Assembly (NCBI GenBank): GCA_047967505.1
Contig: CM106538.1
Origin: Dipteris shenzhenensis
Taxonomy: Eukaryota; Polypodiophyta; Polypodiopsida; Gleicheniales
Direction: 5' to 3' (one strand)
Length of the DNA: 64,000 nt
Part shown: positions 11,753-24,080 of the stretch, piece after piece
How the letters are laid out: every line of letters begins with the position of its first letter
How positions within the stretch are numbered: the stretch's first letter is position 1
The notes under the pieces: model-generated
The model's database searches: none
What the model was told of the DNA's origin: nothing
What the model saw: only the letters and a program-made list of their open reading frames with translations
Translations under genes and position numbers: made by a program

Positions 11753-11787
11753 TGTTGGGTAAAGGCCAATGGCCTAGTATATACATC
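11753..11787 (+). repeat. Start of the 3' LTR of copia-A, truncated
   Basis: TGTTGGGTAAAGGCCAATGG follows a purine tract (AAGTGGGAGG) and matches the first ~35 bases of the 5' LTR with one indel. After about 11787 the sequence no longer matches 103-250, so the LTR is cut off or replaced. Confidence 0.75.
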
Positions 11788-12385
11788 TTTTTTCAAGGGT
11801 GTATCTAGCCATCTTTCTTAGGCACCTCTAGATCTTTTTTGTCCAAGGTGTAACGTGGACTATGTCTTTATCAATCTACTTTAGTAAACTGCATATTGCA
11901 TAAAATTTAATCAAATAAAAAATTCCTAAAAATAAGTGCAACGACTTAGGGATGCAAAACTGTCAAAATGGGTCAGGTTTAGATAGTGTGCACCCATCCT
12001 ATAAAAGCATGACCTAAGGTTAACACACAGAGTGCACATAAACACACAATTTAATGTGCAAAAAGGTGCACAGTCTCGGTGAGGTTGCCCTCAGTGGACC
12101 TATAACCTCGAGCTTTGCCATCTTATGGATTGTGTTGTTTTGATCCATTGGTTTCAGGGTACTGCCACACACCCCAAAACCCTTACCTTATTGGGGTGCA
12201 CCAGGTTAGGCTCTCTAGTGACCTCTGTGTTTTGGTGCTTGGAGAGGCATATAAGGGATATTGGTCGCACTCGGCAACTTTGTTGATTGCATCTCAGGTC
12301 TTGACACATATCAGCTTGAGCCTGCCTTAACCAAACGGGTTGTTTACTTCTGGGTTGGACCTTTGTAAATTTACTCCAGAGACTA
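11788..12385 (+). other. Unassigned DNA between copia-A and the LINE
   Basis: About 600 bp has no recognisable coding domain. A short frame at 12115-12330 has no family signature. The stretch could hold the missing remainder of the copia-A LTR or the 3' tail of the minus-strand LINE, but I cannot show either. Confidence 0.5.
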
Positions 12386-14970
12386 TCATTCTTGGGTTGG
12401 GCCTTTGTTAACCAGCTCCAAAGACTTCACCCCATGGTTACAACAAGGTTGGCAAACAAGGCACTCATGCAACTCACCCCCAAACCTCTCTGGATAAAAC
12501 ACCAGGCCTGACCATGGGATCGAGTGCATTTGATGTACCCCCTTAAGATCCGTCCAAAGGAAACCTCCAAATAGTCTCTCCATGTTGTGCCAACGGCTTT
12601 TCTGCAGTGCCCAGACTGAACTTACATACACAGTAGTAGCAGTCAGCACATGTTTCAAGATTACTATTTTCCCTGCACAAGACAAATACTTAGTAGACTG
12701 ATACTTAAGTTTAGCCCTTTCGCTTGTCATGTATCAATTGGTCTTTACCTGCTATGTCTACAACCATGGGACAACCTAAGTGCTGAAAAACTTGGCCTTG
12801 AGCAATTCACTGCATTCTAAAAATCTATGTGCGATCACACGTTGCACTAGAATTTCTAACATTCTACTTGGCACTGGCATGGTAAAATTGTACAAACATA
12901 TATCAGGGCCTTCACTTTTACCTCTCCCCCAATGGAAAAGAACGAGTCATCATTAGCGAACAGCTGGCTTACTTGATGCTCTCAATCTCTCCTTTGTTAT
13001 ACGCTTCCTTGGGCCTGTAAGAAAGGCTTCAATGGTATTGGGTGTGGGTGTGGGGGTGGGGAGGGCAAGAGCAGTGGTGCACGCGAGCAGTGTGGCCAAC
13101 AGACCTGTAAAGAGCATAACTTTCAACTTTCCTTGTAGCTTTTGCTGACAGGGCTCTGACCAACTGTCTGTACTTCTTCCCAGATCCGAAATGGCACAAC
13201 ACTTGGTCAATACATGCTTAAATTCTGTAGTATGCTTTCTCCAAGGCAAAATGGAGGAGCATATATGGCTTCCTGCAATGCATGATATAGTCAATCCCAA
13301 CTGCCACATTCAAAATTAGTTATAATATTTCTCCTTGGCGATTATCTTGTAAGCAGTGCTCAGAATAGTAATGTTTCCCAGGCAGTTACGCTGTTTCTGG
13401 CTGGATTCTTGCTGGATGAGTTTCACCATTCAGTTTTGGTATTCGGATGAGGTCCTGAATGCTGCCATGCTTCATTGTCCATTGAACAAAGATCTTCACC
13501 TAGTAAGTTCCATTTATACAAGAATAGTAAATTTCCTGTCCATTATATTATCTTGATTCCACCTTCAGAGGCATCTGAGATAGCAGTTTCTGAGATACTT
13601 GCCTCTGTCCATGCATCTTGTTCGACTGCAATGCTCTTCAAATGTAAGATGAAGACCTTGGCCTCTGCTGCAGGCTCCACTATCCACAATCCATCTTTGG
13701 TCTGCAATGTTCTCCTTGAACCTTTATTCTTTAGTTGTGTTACAAAACAGCCTGGATGAGCAGTCCCCCTCTGTGATCCAATTCAAGCTGTCTGTGATCC
13801 AATTCAAGCCGGACGTTATCTTGGCAGCTTTCAATTTCCCACATTTTTGAGCTTGCATAAAGTCTCCAAGCTCCTGTAAAATCTGAATAGGAATCTTAGC
13901 TTTTGCGTTCTTGCTTTTTTTCTTTTAAACCTTCTGGCGTATCTGACCAGCTTCCTAAGATCGTTTTTCCATTTAGCTCTAGCAGAGAACTCTCTGGCCT
14001 TATCTCTTTCCCAAGACAGTCAATCCCTGTAAATTCAATTAAAATGCCACATTCCCATCATCCTTGCATTGGCCTTAAGGCTGCCCTTAAAACTAACAGG
14101 ACAGTGATCTGAGATAGAGAGGCAGTAATGATGTACCCCCCAAGAGGGGGCTTAATGCACCAGCCCCAGTACACAAATAAGTCGTATCTAGTCTGGTGGC
14201 TCTAAGTGAGCTCCCTCTGTCAGTCCATGTAAATCCTCCGAAGGAACCTTCAGGTCAAAGGTTTTTGGCATCCACCAAGTCAAGCTCTTATTCCAGCTTT
14301 CTCGTCCTTTTGCTGTCTCATGTACCTCTTGGGATGAGACCTGTGAGCAGCCATAGTTACCTCGTTAAATTCTCCTCCCATGAGGTAAATCTTGCCCCAA
14401 AGTGGCCGGGGAATGGCCCTATCTGTGGTACGACGAGGAGCCCTATCTGTGGTACGAGGAGGAGCATATATCCTGAATCCTAACACCAATGAATAAGAAC
14501 CAGCCCTCTGCATCCATCCTCACTCCAATGCCTCCCTTCACCAAGATGGCAACCACCCAATTCCTCTTGGGAGAATTCAGAAATACCTGGTACTCTTGCA
14601 TTGGGCAGTCCAACAGTTCACTATCTCCCTCTCCAAACTAAGGTTTTGCCGGGTGCATTCAGGCAAAAGGACCTTCTGACAGGGTGCCTCTCATATTCCA
14701 AGACACCACCAAAAGGTCTTCAGTCCCAGCCATCCCAGCTGGAGAAGCTGGCTTCTGTACACACCGATTCTCAGCATCATTAAACGGCATAAAATAATTT
14801 GACCAAACCAAGTCCTCTTCACTTCTAAGGTTTACATGCACTATACTGACACAGCCTTGCCTTGCAGCAAGGATATTTTGAATCAATTGTAACCAGGATG
14901 AAGATGAGGCAGGAATGGGATGTACTTCCTCCACCAGCCACGTCCCACTGTTCGGAACCCTTCTTCATTT
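12386..14970 (-). mobile_element. L1-like LINE, decayed, internal part shortened (minus strand)
   Basis: Read on the minus strand from 14970 down, the endonuclease start LLVVSWNMRG lies near 14700. MGGEFNEV (the GGDFN block of LINE endonucleases) lies near 14390. SISDHCPVSF (the catalytic SDH block) lies near 14085. Then comes the motif LFANDDSFF near 12950, a degenerate form of the reverse-transcriptase FADD active site. The region after reverse transcriptase (LSCAGKIVILKHVLTA, then FGGFLWTD) lies at 12480-12720. Only about 1.1 kb separates SDH from FANDD, shorter than the endonuclease linker plus palm of intact plant LINEs, so part of the reverse transcriptase is deleted. The minus-strand frame at 15170-15388 may be the upstream LINE coding region, which would extend the element almost to the epimerase exon. 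Confidence 0.82.
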
Positions 14971-15361
14971 ACATGCAACAGATTACCCAGTAAGGTGTTT
15001 TGCTTGAGCCACTTTCCGTAAAGCCACATTTAAAAAGCCCTTATTAATGAACTTGATATTCTCCAAGGCACATACTGAGGATAACTCCTAAGGAAATCAT
15101 TTTTGCAGCTCTTCTCGACAGAACCTTGCCCCCTCCCCCCCCCTTCTGGGCCTCTTTTCCCTTTGCCCCTCATTTTAAAGGGAAAGGAGATGAAAGGTAA
15201 AAGGGAGTAGCGGGAGCAGCTGAGGTGTGTTTTTTGTGTTTGGGATTCTTTATTGCTTTCAGAGGAGGATTCAGTCTTATAGGGTTGTGTACAAAATTTA
15301 GATGGGTTGAACTTGACTTTGGCTTATTGCTTACTCTGGTCATTTTCTGAATGTCTTCCAG

Positions 15362-16941
15362 ACAAGAGGGCATACAAGCATTGAGCAAGGCAACTCATAT
15401 GATCATTACTATACCTCCTGTTGCTGACTTTGACAATGATCCGGTTTGTAGTCTGCACATGAACCTCATTGTTGGCCTCTTCTTGTTCTTAAATTCCTGA
15501 TTTCGGTTTTCCTGCAGCACTTTAGAATTCTCATACGTCATTGGTGACATTATGCTTCTCTGCTACATTGAGCATGTTCCCTGTTTGCATATATAAGCAT
15601 CTGTGGACATCGAGATCTTGTTGCTTACTTTATCTTCCATTGTAATACAGGTCTTGCTTATGTATAAGGAGCATCTTATCCATGCAATTACAAACATGAA
15701 CCTGGGTTGGATTGGCTATCTTTCATCTACTGGTATAAATTTGGCATAAATTTGTACTTGGATGTTTAAAATTTACTTGCCTTCACTGTGTGCCTTCTGT
15801 TGGATATATACATAATGAAAGAATTGAGGTCTACCTTTCACCAAATTTTGCAGGGGTGTATGGCGATTATCAAGGTGAGTGGGTGGATGAAAAGTGAGTT
15901 TATGGACAGTCCCTAAACTATTTAGTTTGTGTATCCTTCCAACTAGCAATATAGCTTATGCAAGGCACCTTTTTTTTCCTGTTAGCTCCCAAACAAAGCC
16001 AACAGAAAAGCGTGCAATTGCAAGGCTAGAGGCAGAGAGAGCATGGCTACAACTGGGTATGGATTTTGGAGCTTGCATTCAAGTTTTCCGCCTTGGAGGG
16101 ATTTATGGACCTGGGAGAAGGTGATAAGGAGCACCTTTCTGTTTAAGTTGATGTTTTTTTCCAGATCAAATGGGCTCTTAATTAATAAGTACATCCTGCT
16201 ATTGATATGATTTTGCTTATTTAAGATAGGCTTTTCATTAATAAGTACATCCTGCGTTCACATGCATTTTCCCCAAGATTTTGTAATAAGGCGTGCATCT
16301 TTGTGGTGATTGTAGTGCAATTGATACCCTACTTCGTTCAGACAAACTGTCTTTAAAACAACGGGCACGGCAAGGGCAGAAGTATACATCACGCATCCAT
16401 GTGTCTGATATATGTAGAGTGATCATGGCAAGCATTCAGTCGCCTTCTCCTGGGTATGAACTAGGATTTTCATACAAGATATAACTAAACTGAGACTTGA
16501 AGGCACTGTTAGTTTGCAATTCAATCTGTCCTGGGTGGTTGATGGTTTTCTTCAGTGGCTGTAAGATATAACTGCATATTGATTGATACTGGTACCTCTT
16601 GAAGCATGTGACTTGTTAATTGACTTAAGGTTGGCGTGCCTGTTCTCAGAAGGATATACAATGTGGTTGATGATGACCCAGCTCCTCGGGGAGAAGTATT
16701 TTCTTATGCTAGGGATTTAATAATTGAGAAATGGCCAGAAAAAATGAATAAAGAAAATGACAGATCCAGTCCTGGAGTTACACTTTGCCAAGAGCAGAAT
16801 GGGATACATCAAAGTCGTCCTGAGAAAAGAGTTCTCAACACACGCTTGAAGGATGAATTAAGGGTGGAGCTGCTGTACCCAAGTTACAAATCTGGATTGG
16901 AGGCTGTGATTGAGGGCTTAAATTATTCAGTTTTTCTTTGA
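15362..16941 (+). CDS. NAD(P)-binding epimerase-like protein, 3' six exons only
   Basis: Six exons can be joined with GT-AG introns in one frame: 15362-15443, 15651-15732, 15854-15893, 15986-16120, 16316-16453 and 16650-16941. They encode 255 residues to the stop. Recognisable blocks are ATHMIITIPPVADF, WIGYLSSTGVYGDYQGEWVD, AERAWLQLG, FRLGGIYGPGR, TSRIHVSDICRVIMASI, IYNVVDDDPAPRGEV and LLYPSYKSGLEAVIEGL. This is the pattern of the plant extended short-chain dehydrogenase family that resembles bacterial YeeZ, a Rossmann fold that binds a nicotinamide cofactor; the substrate is unknown. The SST and YGDY blocks correspond to the usual Ser/Tyr active-site region. The N-terminal glycine-rich nucleotide loop is missing, so at least one exon lies upstream. 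Only the LINE and copia-A lie between, so the gene either has a very long first intron filled with elements or is truncated. The first exon shown begins one base into a codon. Confidence 0.85.
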
Positions 16942-17266
16942 AAGGCAGGTCTGGTTGATTGAATTCTGTTTTAGCAATTGGAAATGTGAGTGAAAATTGT
17001 TTGAAAGATTGGATCCTTGATATGCAGCCTTAAATATCAGGTGCTTGAAGTAACAAAATTACAGTTATCAGAGGCAGGATAACTGAGCAGATTATCAAAA
17101 CACAATTCACAAGCTTCTATTGCCATGTGCCTGTTCTGGAGATTCGTTTTCCAAGCTTCCTAGTCGCAGTGAGACCTTCCCATCTATTCCATATATGCAC
17201 ATGGACATTATGGGAAAGTGGTTGATGCGTCAGCTCTTCCTTGCTCTCCTATCACATCCATAGGCG

Positions 17267-17303
<37 letters not shown>

Positions 17304-17809
17304 GACCCTTTTGCATGACAACCTTTCATGACTCAAAGAAGGCCAAGGTCCCCCTCAAGGGAGATACTCTATAAATATAAATGTAACAAGCTTTTTAGTT
17401 TTTTGTGTTTCACTCTTTCCTATTTTAGACCAACTGGCTGGTTGCAAGAATGATATAAATAACTAGCCAATCAATTTCTTCTTTTTGATACATAGACTCG
17501 AAATAGTCTCATATTTCTTAATGTCCTAACAACATAACTTTGCATTGAAATGACTCATAGAGGATTGACATAGTAAACCAAATCACAACACATCAGGAAA
17601 GTAGATGATGTGACATTTTACATCATTATCACAAAGCCATACAAAACACTATGCTATCTCTTCTAATAGACACACCATAGAAGAACACTGCTTAGTCTCC
17701 AGACTTTACATTCAAGTCACTTGTGTGCTTATTTTAGGCTAGTTGGTTGGTCCAACAGATAGCCACCTCTCTCTACTCTATTTGGTGAAAACTCTCTCTA
17801 CACACTTTT
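16942..17809 (+). other. Downstream flank of the epimerase-like gene, with a (CT)n tract
   Basis: Probable 3' untranslated and intergenic DNA. A (CT)15 microsatellite occupies 17271-17300. No coding signal is seen. Confidence 0.6.
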
Positions 17810-18330
17810 TTTTGGGGGTGAAAACCAGTCGTCATTATATTACAAAAAATAGTCCCAAAGAAAGGGACACTCTGCCACAAGTATTAGAAGAGCTCATATA
17901 TGACAAGGAAATAGCGTAATCTAGGTCTCGCACATGTAGACAGCCAAAAATGATTGTCATAAAGATGCACGAAAGAACTAATATTTGTTGAGAGAAGGAT
18001 CACCAAAGACCCTATGTTGCGTCCTTCCCTGAGGTCCATAGTGCCCATTAACGAACTTAGTAAAAGAGAAGATCATATCCCTAATAGGATGGAAACCAAA
18101 CTAAAAATTATTTTCAAAGGAAGCATTGGGGAAACTAGCGTGAAGTTGTTATCGTAGCCATAGCAAGAAATCATGAGATTCTAGGCAATACCAAATCAGA
18201 GGATGCAGAGTCTCACAAAGACATGCATTGTCAATAAGTGGCAAGAGCTACATGATGAAGCTATCCAAAAGGGAGAACCCCAAGCATAACCTACCATAAA
18301 TAGAACTTTTGCCGAAGTGGAAGTTTAGAA
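17810..18330 (-). mobile_element. LINE 3' fragment, copy 1 (minus strand)
   Basis: The minus strand reads as the C-terminal zinc-binding tail of a LINE reverse transcriptase, with blocks such as ESHDFLLWL and QLHASFPNASFENNF near 18080-18170, and stops. The neighbour at 18380-18950 has the same order of blocks (FPNATFGKHFW in place of FPNASFENNF). Both are fragments of one LINE family, perhaps the same as the 12.4-15 kb element. Confidence 0.65.
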
Positions 18331-18379
18331 CTTTTGCCGAAGTGAAAACTCTCTCTCTCTCTCTCTTCACACACACGCA

Positions 18380-18950
18380 CTACCATTGTGAGCGGTTGAA
18401 AAATAGGAAAACGGAAAAAGTAGGATCACCAAGGACTATGATTTCTATCCTTCCATAGAGTCCAGAGCGTCCCAATAATGAACCCAAGTGAAAAACAACT
18501 CAAATCCTTGTTTGTGTATGTGAATCCCAAAAAGCCAGAAATGCTTTCCAAAGGTAGCATTAGGAAATCTAGGTCTTAAATGTTGCATAAGGCAGCCCAA
18601 GAAATCATGGGTGTGTGGACAATGCCAAAGAAGATGAGGTTGCCTTATCTGAAGCCCAAGGTGTTGTAATGTTGGGTAGCCTCAAAGGATGGGCTGATGG
18701 CCATGGTGAAGAGTCCAATCTTAAAGCTCTAGTGGTGGCATCGGCAGAAAAGGTTGAAGCATTTGAGTAAGTTTGCCATAAAGGGTGATAATGCATCCCT
18801 AAACCATATTGTCTGGTATCCAAAGGAAAAGATATGGGGGTACCATCATCATGAATGACATGAGCCACTGAATGGATCTTTTTGAAAGTAAGAAAGTATG
18901 AACATCTGGGTTTCTGCAAAGCCAGCGGAGGGTCAAAAACCCTCAACCAA
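18380..18950 (-). mobile_element. LINE 3' fragment, copy 2 (minus strand)
   Basis: This is a second, diverged copy of the segment at 17810-18330 in the same orientation. Nucleotide blocks such as GGATCACCAAGGACTATG and AAGAAATCATG recur in the same order with indels. On the minus strand it reads THDFLGCL followed by FPNATFGKHFWLFGIHIHK. A frame at 18605-18946 (minus) is partly this domain out of frame. Each copy is preceded by a (CT)n-like tract, which may have helped the duplication. Confidence 0.65.
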
Positions 18951-19805
18951 TGTATGCTTTCAGCTCTTAAATGAATTTTCTATAATGAGTCATTGCCATG
19001 TCATTCCAAATGTGAAAGGATATGCTTCCAATCCATTAACATTTTGGAGACCAAAGGATAGCCTTTGATTCTGCCATCAATATGACCAAAAATAAAATCC
19101 CACTGAGTGGGTTGCCACTAACCCCCCCCCCCCAAGCACGCATGTGCATGCACGCTCGCACATAGGCACACGCACACACACGTCCTTTGAATTCTTTCAC
19201 TTTTCACTATACTAATGATTCTAATCAGTAAGTGTTTCAAATATATATTTTTTGTTTTTAGATTAAATTTTATTGGTGCGTTTTTTGGATTCATCTAGTA
19301 CAATGGTGTAATGCAATGCATTTTTGGTGTCTTTAAAGGACTATCTTGTCCTTCAGTAATAAATATTGTCGCATCTTTACCTTTTGCTTAAGTGGTTTCC
19401 AAGCGGGTTTTATATTTGTTAATTCTAACATTTTTTGGACCCTTGATTATCCTGATGTATTGCTAACACTCATCAACCTTGGATTTCATTGATTATCCTT
19501 AATTTTGTATCCTTTGTAACCTCCAACGAACGGTGCTACTTTGAAAGACCGAAAATACGTGTGCACATATGTGCACACACACATGCACGCACACACGCAC
19601 GTTGGCACACACTTATACAAAAACTTTTGTAATTAATATTCTTCTTTAGTCAATTTTAAAAAAATTAATTTACTCCTTTAAATGCAACTTTAGTCTATTG
19701 GTACATTTCCTTTTAAACTGAGTTAATTCATTATTTGTTAGTGCTTGCCTTTGTGAAATCATTGTACTTTTATATGCTAGAATCTAGAGGCATGTTCTTC
19801 TTCTT
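18951..19805 (+). other. Non-coding DNA with short CA-rich tracts
   Basis: There is no coding signal. A C-run lies near 19122-19132 and mixed CACACG tracts near 19135-19185 and 19560-19610. Confidence 0.5.
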
Positions 19806-20125
19806 AGGTAAAGTGATAACAAGCCAAGGGAAACATGCATTACTTGTCTACCCAAATTAAGCTATATTGTTTTAACATATGGTTTATTTGGATCGTGGTA
19901 GGTAAGTGGACCCTAACCTTAGAGCCTGGACTACCTGATGGATTCGACACTTATTTACTTATTTTTGGTAATCCTAGCAGGGTTTGGTTGTGATAATACA
20001 TTTGAAATTAAACTTAATTTGAGTTCTTCATATTCTCCATATCTAAATTATTTCTAGTTAATGTTGTTAAGCTATTCTATGGCTGAATCGATTGTATGGT
20101 TCATTCATTGATGGGGTTATTAAAT

Positions 20126-20135
<10 letters not shown>
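19806..20135 (+). repeat. Dispersed ~340-bp repeat, copy A
   Basis: It opens with GTAAAGTGATAACAAGCCAA and keeps the blocks GGTAGGTAAGTGGACC and GGACTACCTGATGGATTCGA. It ends near ATTGTATGGTTCATTCATTG, just before a (CA)n tract. Two further copies lie at 20383-20730 and 24081-24445. The first ~145 bp are best conserved. No tRNA-like promoter boxes are obvious. Confidence 0.75.

Positions 20136-20158
<23 letters not shown>
20127..20158 (+). repeat. (CA)n microsatellite
   Basis: A perfect CA dinucleotide run of about 16 units, at the end of repeat copy A. Confidence 0.95.
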
Positions 20159-20162
<4 letters not shown>

Positions 20163-20382
20163 TACTTTCCCAACTATGAATTATTCTTTTATGCACCCCT
20201 CGTGAAATCTCCCCTTTATACTCTATTTTTAACCACCCCACACACCAAGCACACTAATCCTCCCATACCTCCTTTAATTCCTTCTTAACCCATGCACTAG
20301 TTCACTCCTTACTCCATTTGTGACTTAAAGTTCACTTGTGACTTAATATTATCGAAGAATCCATACGTTTTATATTCCTAGG

Positions 20383-20730
20383 TAAAGCATAACAAGCCAA
20401 TGAAAACATGCAGTACCTGTCTATCCAAACGTAACTATAATGTTCTAACACCTAGTTTGTTTGGATGGTAGTAGGTAAGTGGACCTTGACCTTGGAACTT
20501 GGACTACCTGAGGATTCAATATCTTTTTTCAATATAATGTTTCTCTAACTCAATATTATTTAAAATTCTTAAATTTGGTGGAATTTTTTTGCAAACTCTA
20601 CTTACTGCAATTTTCTAACTTAGATGTCTCAAACATTTTTTCCTTATATGTTTCCCTTTTTTTACTTTTTATCAAATTGATGGAATTAATTGTATGGCTC
20701 AATTATTGATGGGACTTTTTAATCTAAACA
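20383..20730 (+). repeat. Dispersed ~340-bp repeat, copy B
   Basis: Same order of blocks as copy A (AACAAGCCAATGAAAACATG, GTAGGTAAGTGGACCTTGAC, then GGAATTAATTGTATGGCTCA and ATTGATGGGA). It is diverged in the AT-rich middle. Confidence 0.75.
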
Positions 20731-21209
20731 CATACAAAGAGACTCTTCTAGTATTTCCAATATACTGACTCTTACATCCCCCCTTTTCAAATTTCATTAC
20801 CCTCTCTTTTTTATGCTTACTAAACTAACCCCCTTTTTTTTCATTAGTAGCTTTACCCCCTTACCTATTCTAAGCTCTCCTTTATTAATACCATAAGTAG
20901 TAATAATTTTTTAAAATTATACTTTCTAGTAACACAATACTGCCTCCCCCCCTAGAATTTTAATAGCACTTGATGCACTTTTTCATAGTTAGTGATTAAC
21001 CCTAATTAATAATGTAGTTTCTTCCCCTCTGTATTTACACTATTTTGATTTTTTATGCTTATACATTTCCCCCCCCCCTCTGATTATTTAAAGTATTGTT
21101 TCTTTCACATACTATCTATTAATAGTTATTGGAACTATTTACATATATTAATAATAATAAAACTCCATCCTTCTTTTTATCTCTCTCTCTCTCTCACATA
21201 GACACACAC
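20731..21209 (+). other. Pyrimidine-rich non-coding DNA
   Basis: The plus strand is rich in C and T runs, with a (CT)n/(CA)n tract at about 21180-21210. No gene is seen. Confidence 0.5.
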
Positions 21210-23929
21210 ACGCATTTTTCTTACAAAGAAATTTATCAGACACACACACACACATTAAAGAAAGATATATTCTATATATTTGAGAACTTTTAATGATAAT
21301 TTCTAAATAATTAAGATTTAATTTTTTCGTACAACCAACTCCCTAGGTATGGGACTATCCCTCTTTAATTTCTCACTATAAAATGTTTCCCCCCCTCTCC
21401 CTCTCCTTTTTCTTTACCTAATAATCCCCTTTTTTTGAATGCATAAGATTTATCCTAAAACCCCCTAGTACCCATTTATAAATTCTTTATTTGACTCTTT
21501 TTATGATATATATATGTGTATTAACTTGTTTAGTTGCTTTTATTATTTACTTTTAAAACCCCCTTTTTTAACCCTCTTGTTCTACCCCTTCTCTTCCCCC
21601 AATTAATCACCCCTAACTATTCCCTCTTTGATTGTCTCCCCCTCTTTAATTTGTTCATTTTATTTATTAGGAAAAACCATCCTCAATTGGGCGAGCCCCT
21701 TTTTTTCCCCCTTCCCCCCAAAACCCTCATGAAACCCCCTTTATTCACCCCTTTAAACACCCCCTTATTTGTTACTTTTTAAGGAAAACCCTCTAATATA
21801 TTTAGCCTACCCCCTAGTAACTTAAACTTCCCACTTTTCTAAACTAATCCTAACCGTTCGAGTCCTACGTTACCTACCCCTATCCTTGCTTTACAAGCTT
21901 GCTCCCTACTTTAACTCCTACGTGAGCACCGCCTTGCACGTTCAATGCCTCTACGCTAAATGGCGTGTGTTCACTCCTTAGAGTTCTTGCACCGCCCACG
22001 ATTCTTGGTGGTTTCTACTTCTCCTTGTTCTGCCAGCTCTCACCTTATACAAAGCTCTCTGCGTGCATTACTCGCTGGTGTCCCTTACTCCTCTGCCTTA
22101 GCCCTACGTCTCATCGATAACATTCTTACTGCATGGCATCCTTGCTTCTAGCTCTTCTCGACAGTCCACGCTCCTTCTTTATCAAGCTCCTCTCGTTGCT
22201 GCCCTTCACTGGACGACCTCTTTCCCGGGCAAGCTACTCTTACTCAGCTCCTTGTCATAAACGAACCACTGGCAACTGTCTCTTTCTCACATCGTTTAAC
22301 CTCATGTATTGCATGCCACCCCTTTTATGTAGTTGTCAGTTGTGTTGGAGCTTTCTGGGTTGTCAGTTGCTTGAAGCTTCGAAACCATTCGTTGATGTTG
22401 TTGATTGATTGCCTCTACGCTCACAGTCGCCTTTTTCTTGTTCCCTACACAAGCTTTTCTCCCTTCTCAACTACTAGTTCGTTGATGAACGACCTTTGAG
22501 TCCCGCTTGCTAGCCTGTTATGACTCCCTTTTTCTGGCCTGCTCTTAGAAGCTCGCTGTGTTTTTCCACTGCACTTTAGTTGGATAGCTTCTCGGCCCCC
22601 CTGCTTCTCTGGTGCTTGGTGTGCTTTTTCATGTTCCTCTACTGGCATTCGGCTCACCACGCCTCTTTTGAGCAACCTCTCTTACGTACTCCCTTTTGCT
22701 TTCTTACTGATTCTTCCACGCGCTTAGTTTACTGTTAACACAATGTCTACTGTCTTGTAGTGCATTCTGTTGTGCCAGCCTTCGTTTATCCTTCTCTTCT
22801 TTCATGATCTTGCTGTGAAAAGGCCCTCTTTTAGCTCTTCTTTGCTCGCTTGCCATCCCGGCTGCTGGTCGTGGTACTTACTTGTTGCACCTCGGCTTCT
22901 TTTTCCTTCAGCGGATTGACTCCTTGCTGTACTTTCGAAGTGCTCTTTCTGCGACTTCTTGCATGGCTCTTATGTTTTTTAGCCGAGTCAACCGTATGGT
23001 TGACTATGGCTCTTCTTTTAAGTATAAGTACCTTGGTTAGTTTTAACTATGGTTGGTCACAAGGGCCTTAGTTTCCTTTGTCTTTTTGTGTCTTTTCTTT
23101 TTTATGTCTTTCTTCTTGTTAAGTTTGCTTATAGGTAATGTAGTGCCCTATTCCATGGAAATTGTTGCATAAGTATTTTGTTTCCTTAAAATTATAGTTG
23201 TGCTTTTAATTATTTCTTACTTTTTAAGGTCTTATTTTTAGTGACTTGTATATAATCATTGTCTTTAAAGTGTCCTCTTATGAGAACACTTATAATCCCC
23301 TTCTTTTTTTATGCAGTATAAATGTACATAAATAAATACCTCTGGTGGTCTTCAAAATTTTGTTTTTAGCCTTTCGCTTTTCATAGTTAAAAACTAAATT
23401 TACTTCCTTGTTTCTTTTAATGTGTCCATTAAATACTTATAAATAATTAATTGACTTAATGGAAGTTTTTCTTTTGTGCAAGGATTTGTGGCTTACATTT
23501 TAAAAGGATGACTTTATTTAATTTTTCTATTTAATTAACTAAGGATGTGGACTACCCTCCTTTGTTTTTTAGAGTTATGTACTCTCATTTGGGCTTGGAC
23601 TACTCCCAATACCTTTCATTTTTTTCATTAATAGTTTTCATTGATTTGTTCTTAAACAATTCTCTTTGCTCATTAATTCCTCATTTAATTCATGGTCAAA
23701 CTATATGTTCCTCATTTATTTCCATGACTAATTATAGTTTTTACAAAGTAAGTTAGGCATTTTTTAGTGGCCTCCCTTAAATAGTTGGGCACCTAGTTGT
23801 TTAAACTACTTTAAGTTTTTGATTCCCCCATTAACTAGTGGGGCACTTAGTTATATAACTACTGTAACAGGTACACTTTATTTCAAGTGAGTGGATTCCC
23901 CCATTAAATAGTTGGGCTCCTAAGTTATA
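21210..23929 (+). repeat. Large direct duplication, copy 1 (~2.7 kb)
   Basis: It matches 25140-28000 in the same orientation almost end to end, with scattered substitutions and indels. Landmarks are TTTTTCGTACAACCAACTCC near 21325, TTCCCACTTTTCTAAACTAA near 21830, GCTCGCTGTGTTTTTCCACT near 22551 and CATTAAATAGTTGGGCTCC near 23902. The match ends at CTAAGTTATA. The plus strand is strongly pyrimidine-rich. Short frames (for example 21960-22151, 22133-22408, 22850-23071) are not preserved as a protein between the copies, so I do not call genes. No terminal TG...CA, inverted repeats or retrotransposon domains are seen. Confidence 0.9.
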
Positions 23930-24080
23930 TAACTATTGAAGGTTTTTTTTGACTAACCCCCTTTGTCACCTTCACTTTTAAGCCTCTAGAACTATAATTT
24001 AAGTTCTTTTTGGTTGGAGACCCCCTCTATTTTCTTGCTTAATGTCCTTTAAACATCCAAAAGGTTTGTTCAAATTCTGT
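23930..24080 (+). other. Spacer between duplication copy 1 and repeat copy C
   Basis: Pyrimidine-rich DNA without a recognised feature. Confidence 0.4.

Larger units (their letters stand above)
103..11787 (+). mobile_element. Ty1/copia retrotransposon copia-A, decayed, split by a chromovirus
   Basis: A Ty1/copia element in the order LTR, primer-binding site, gag, protease, integrase, reverse transcriptase, RNase H, polypurine tract, LTR start. The order of integrase before reverse transcriptase is the copia hallmark. The integrase is interrupted at 2571 by a 6990-bp Ty3/gypsy element and resumes at 9562-9567 in the same protein context, so both halves belong to one element. It carries several frameshifts and stops and cannot be autonomous. 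The 3' LTR matches the 5' LTR over only about 35 bases, so one end has been truncated or replaced, and no target duplication can be seen. Confidence 0.9.
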
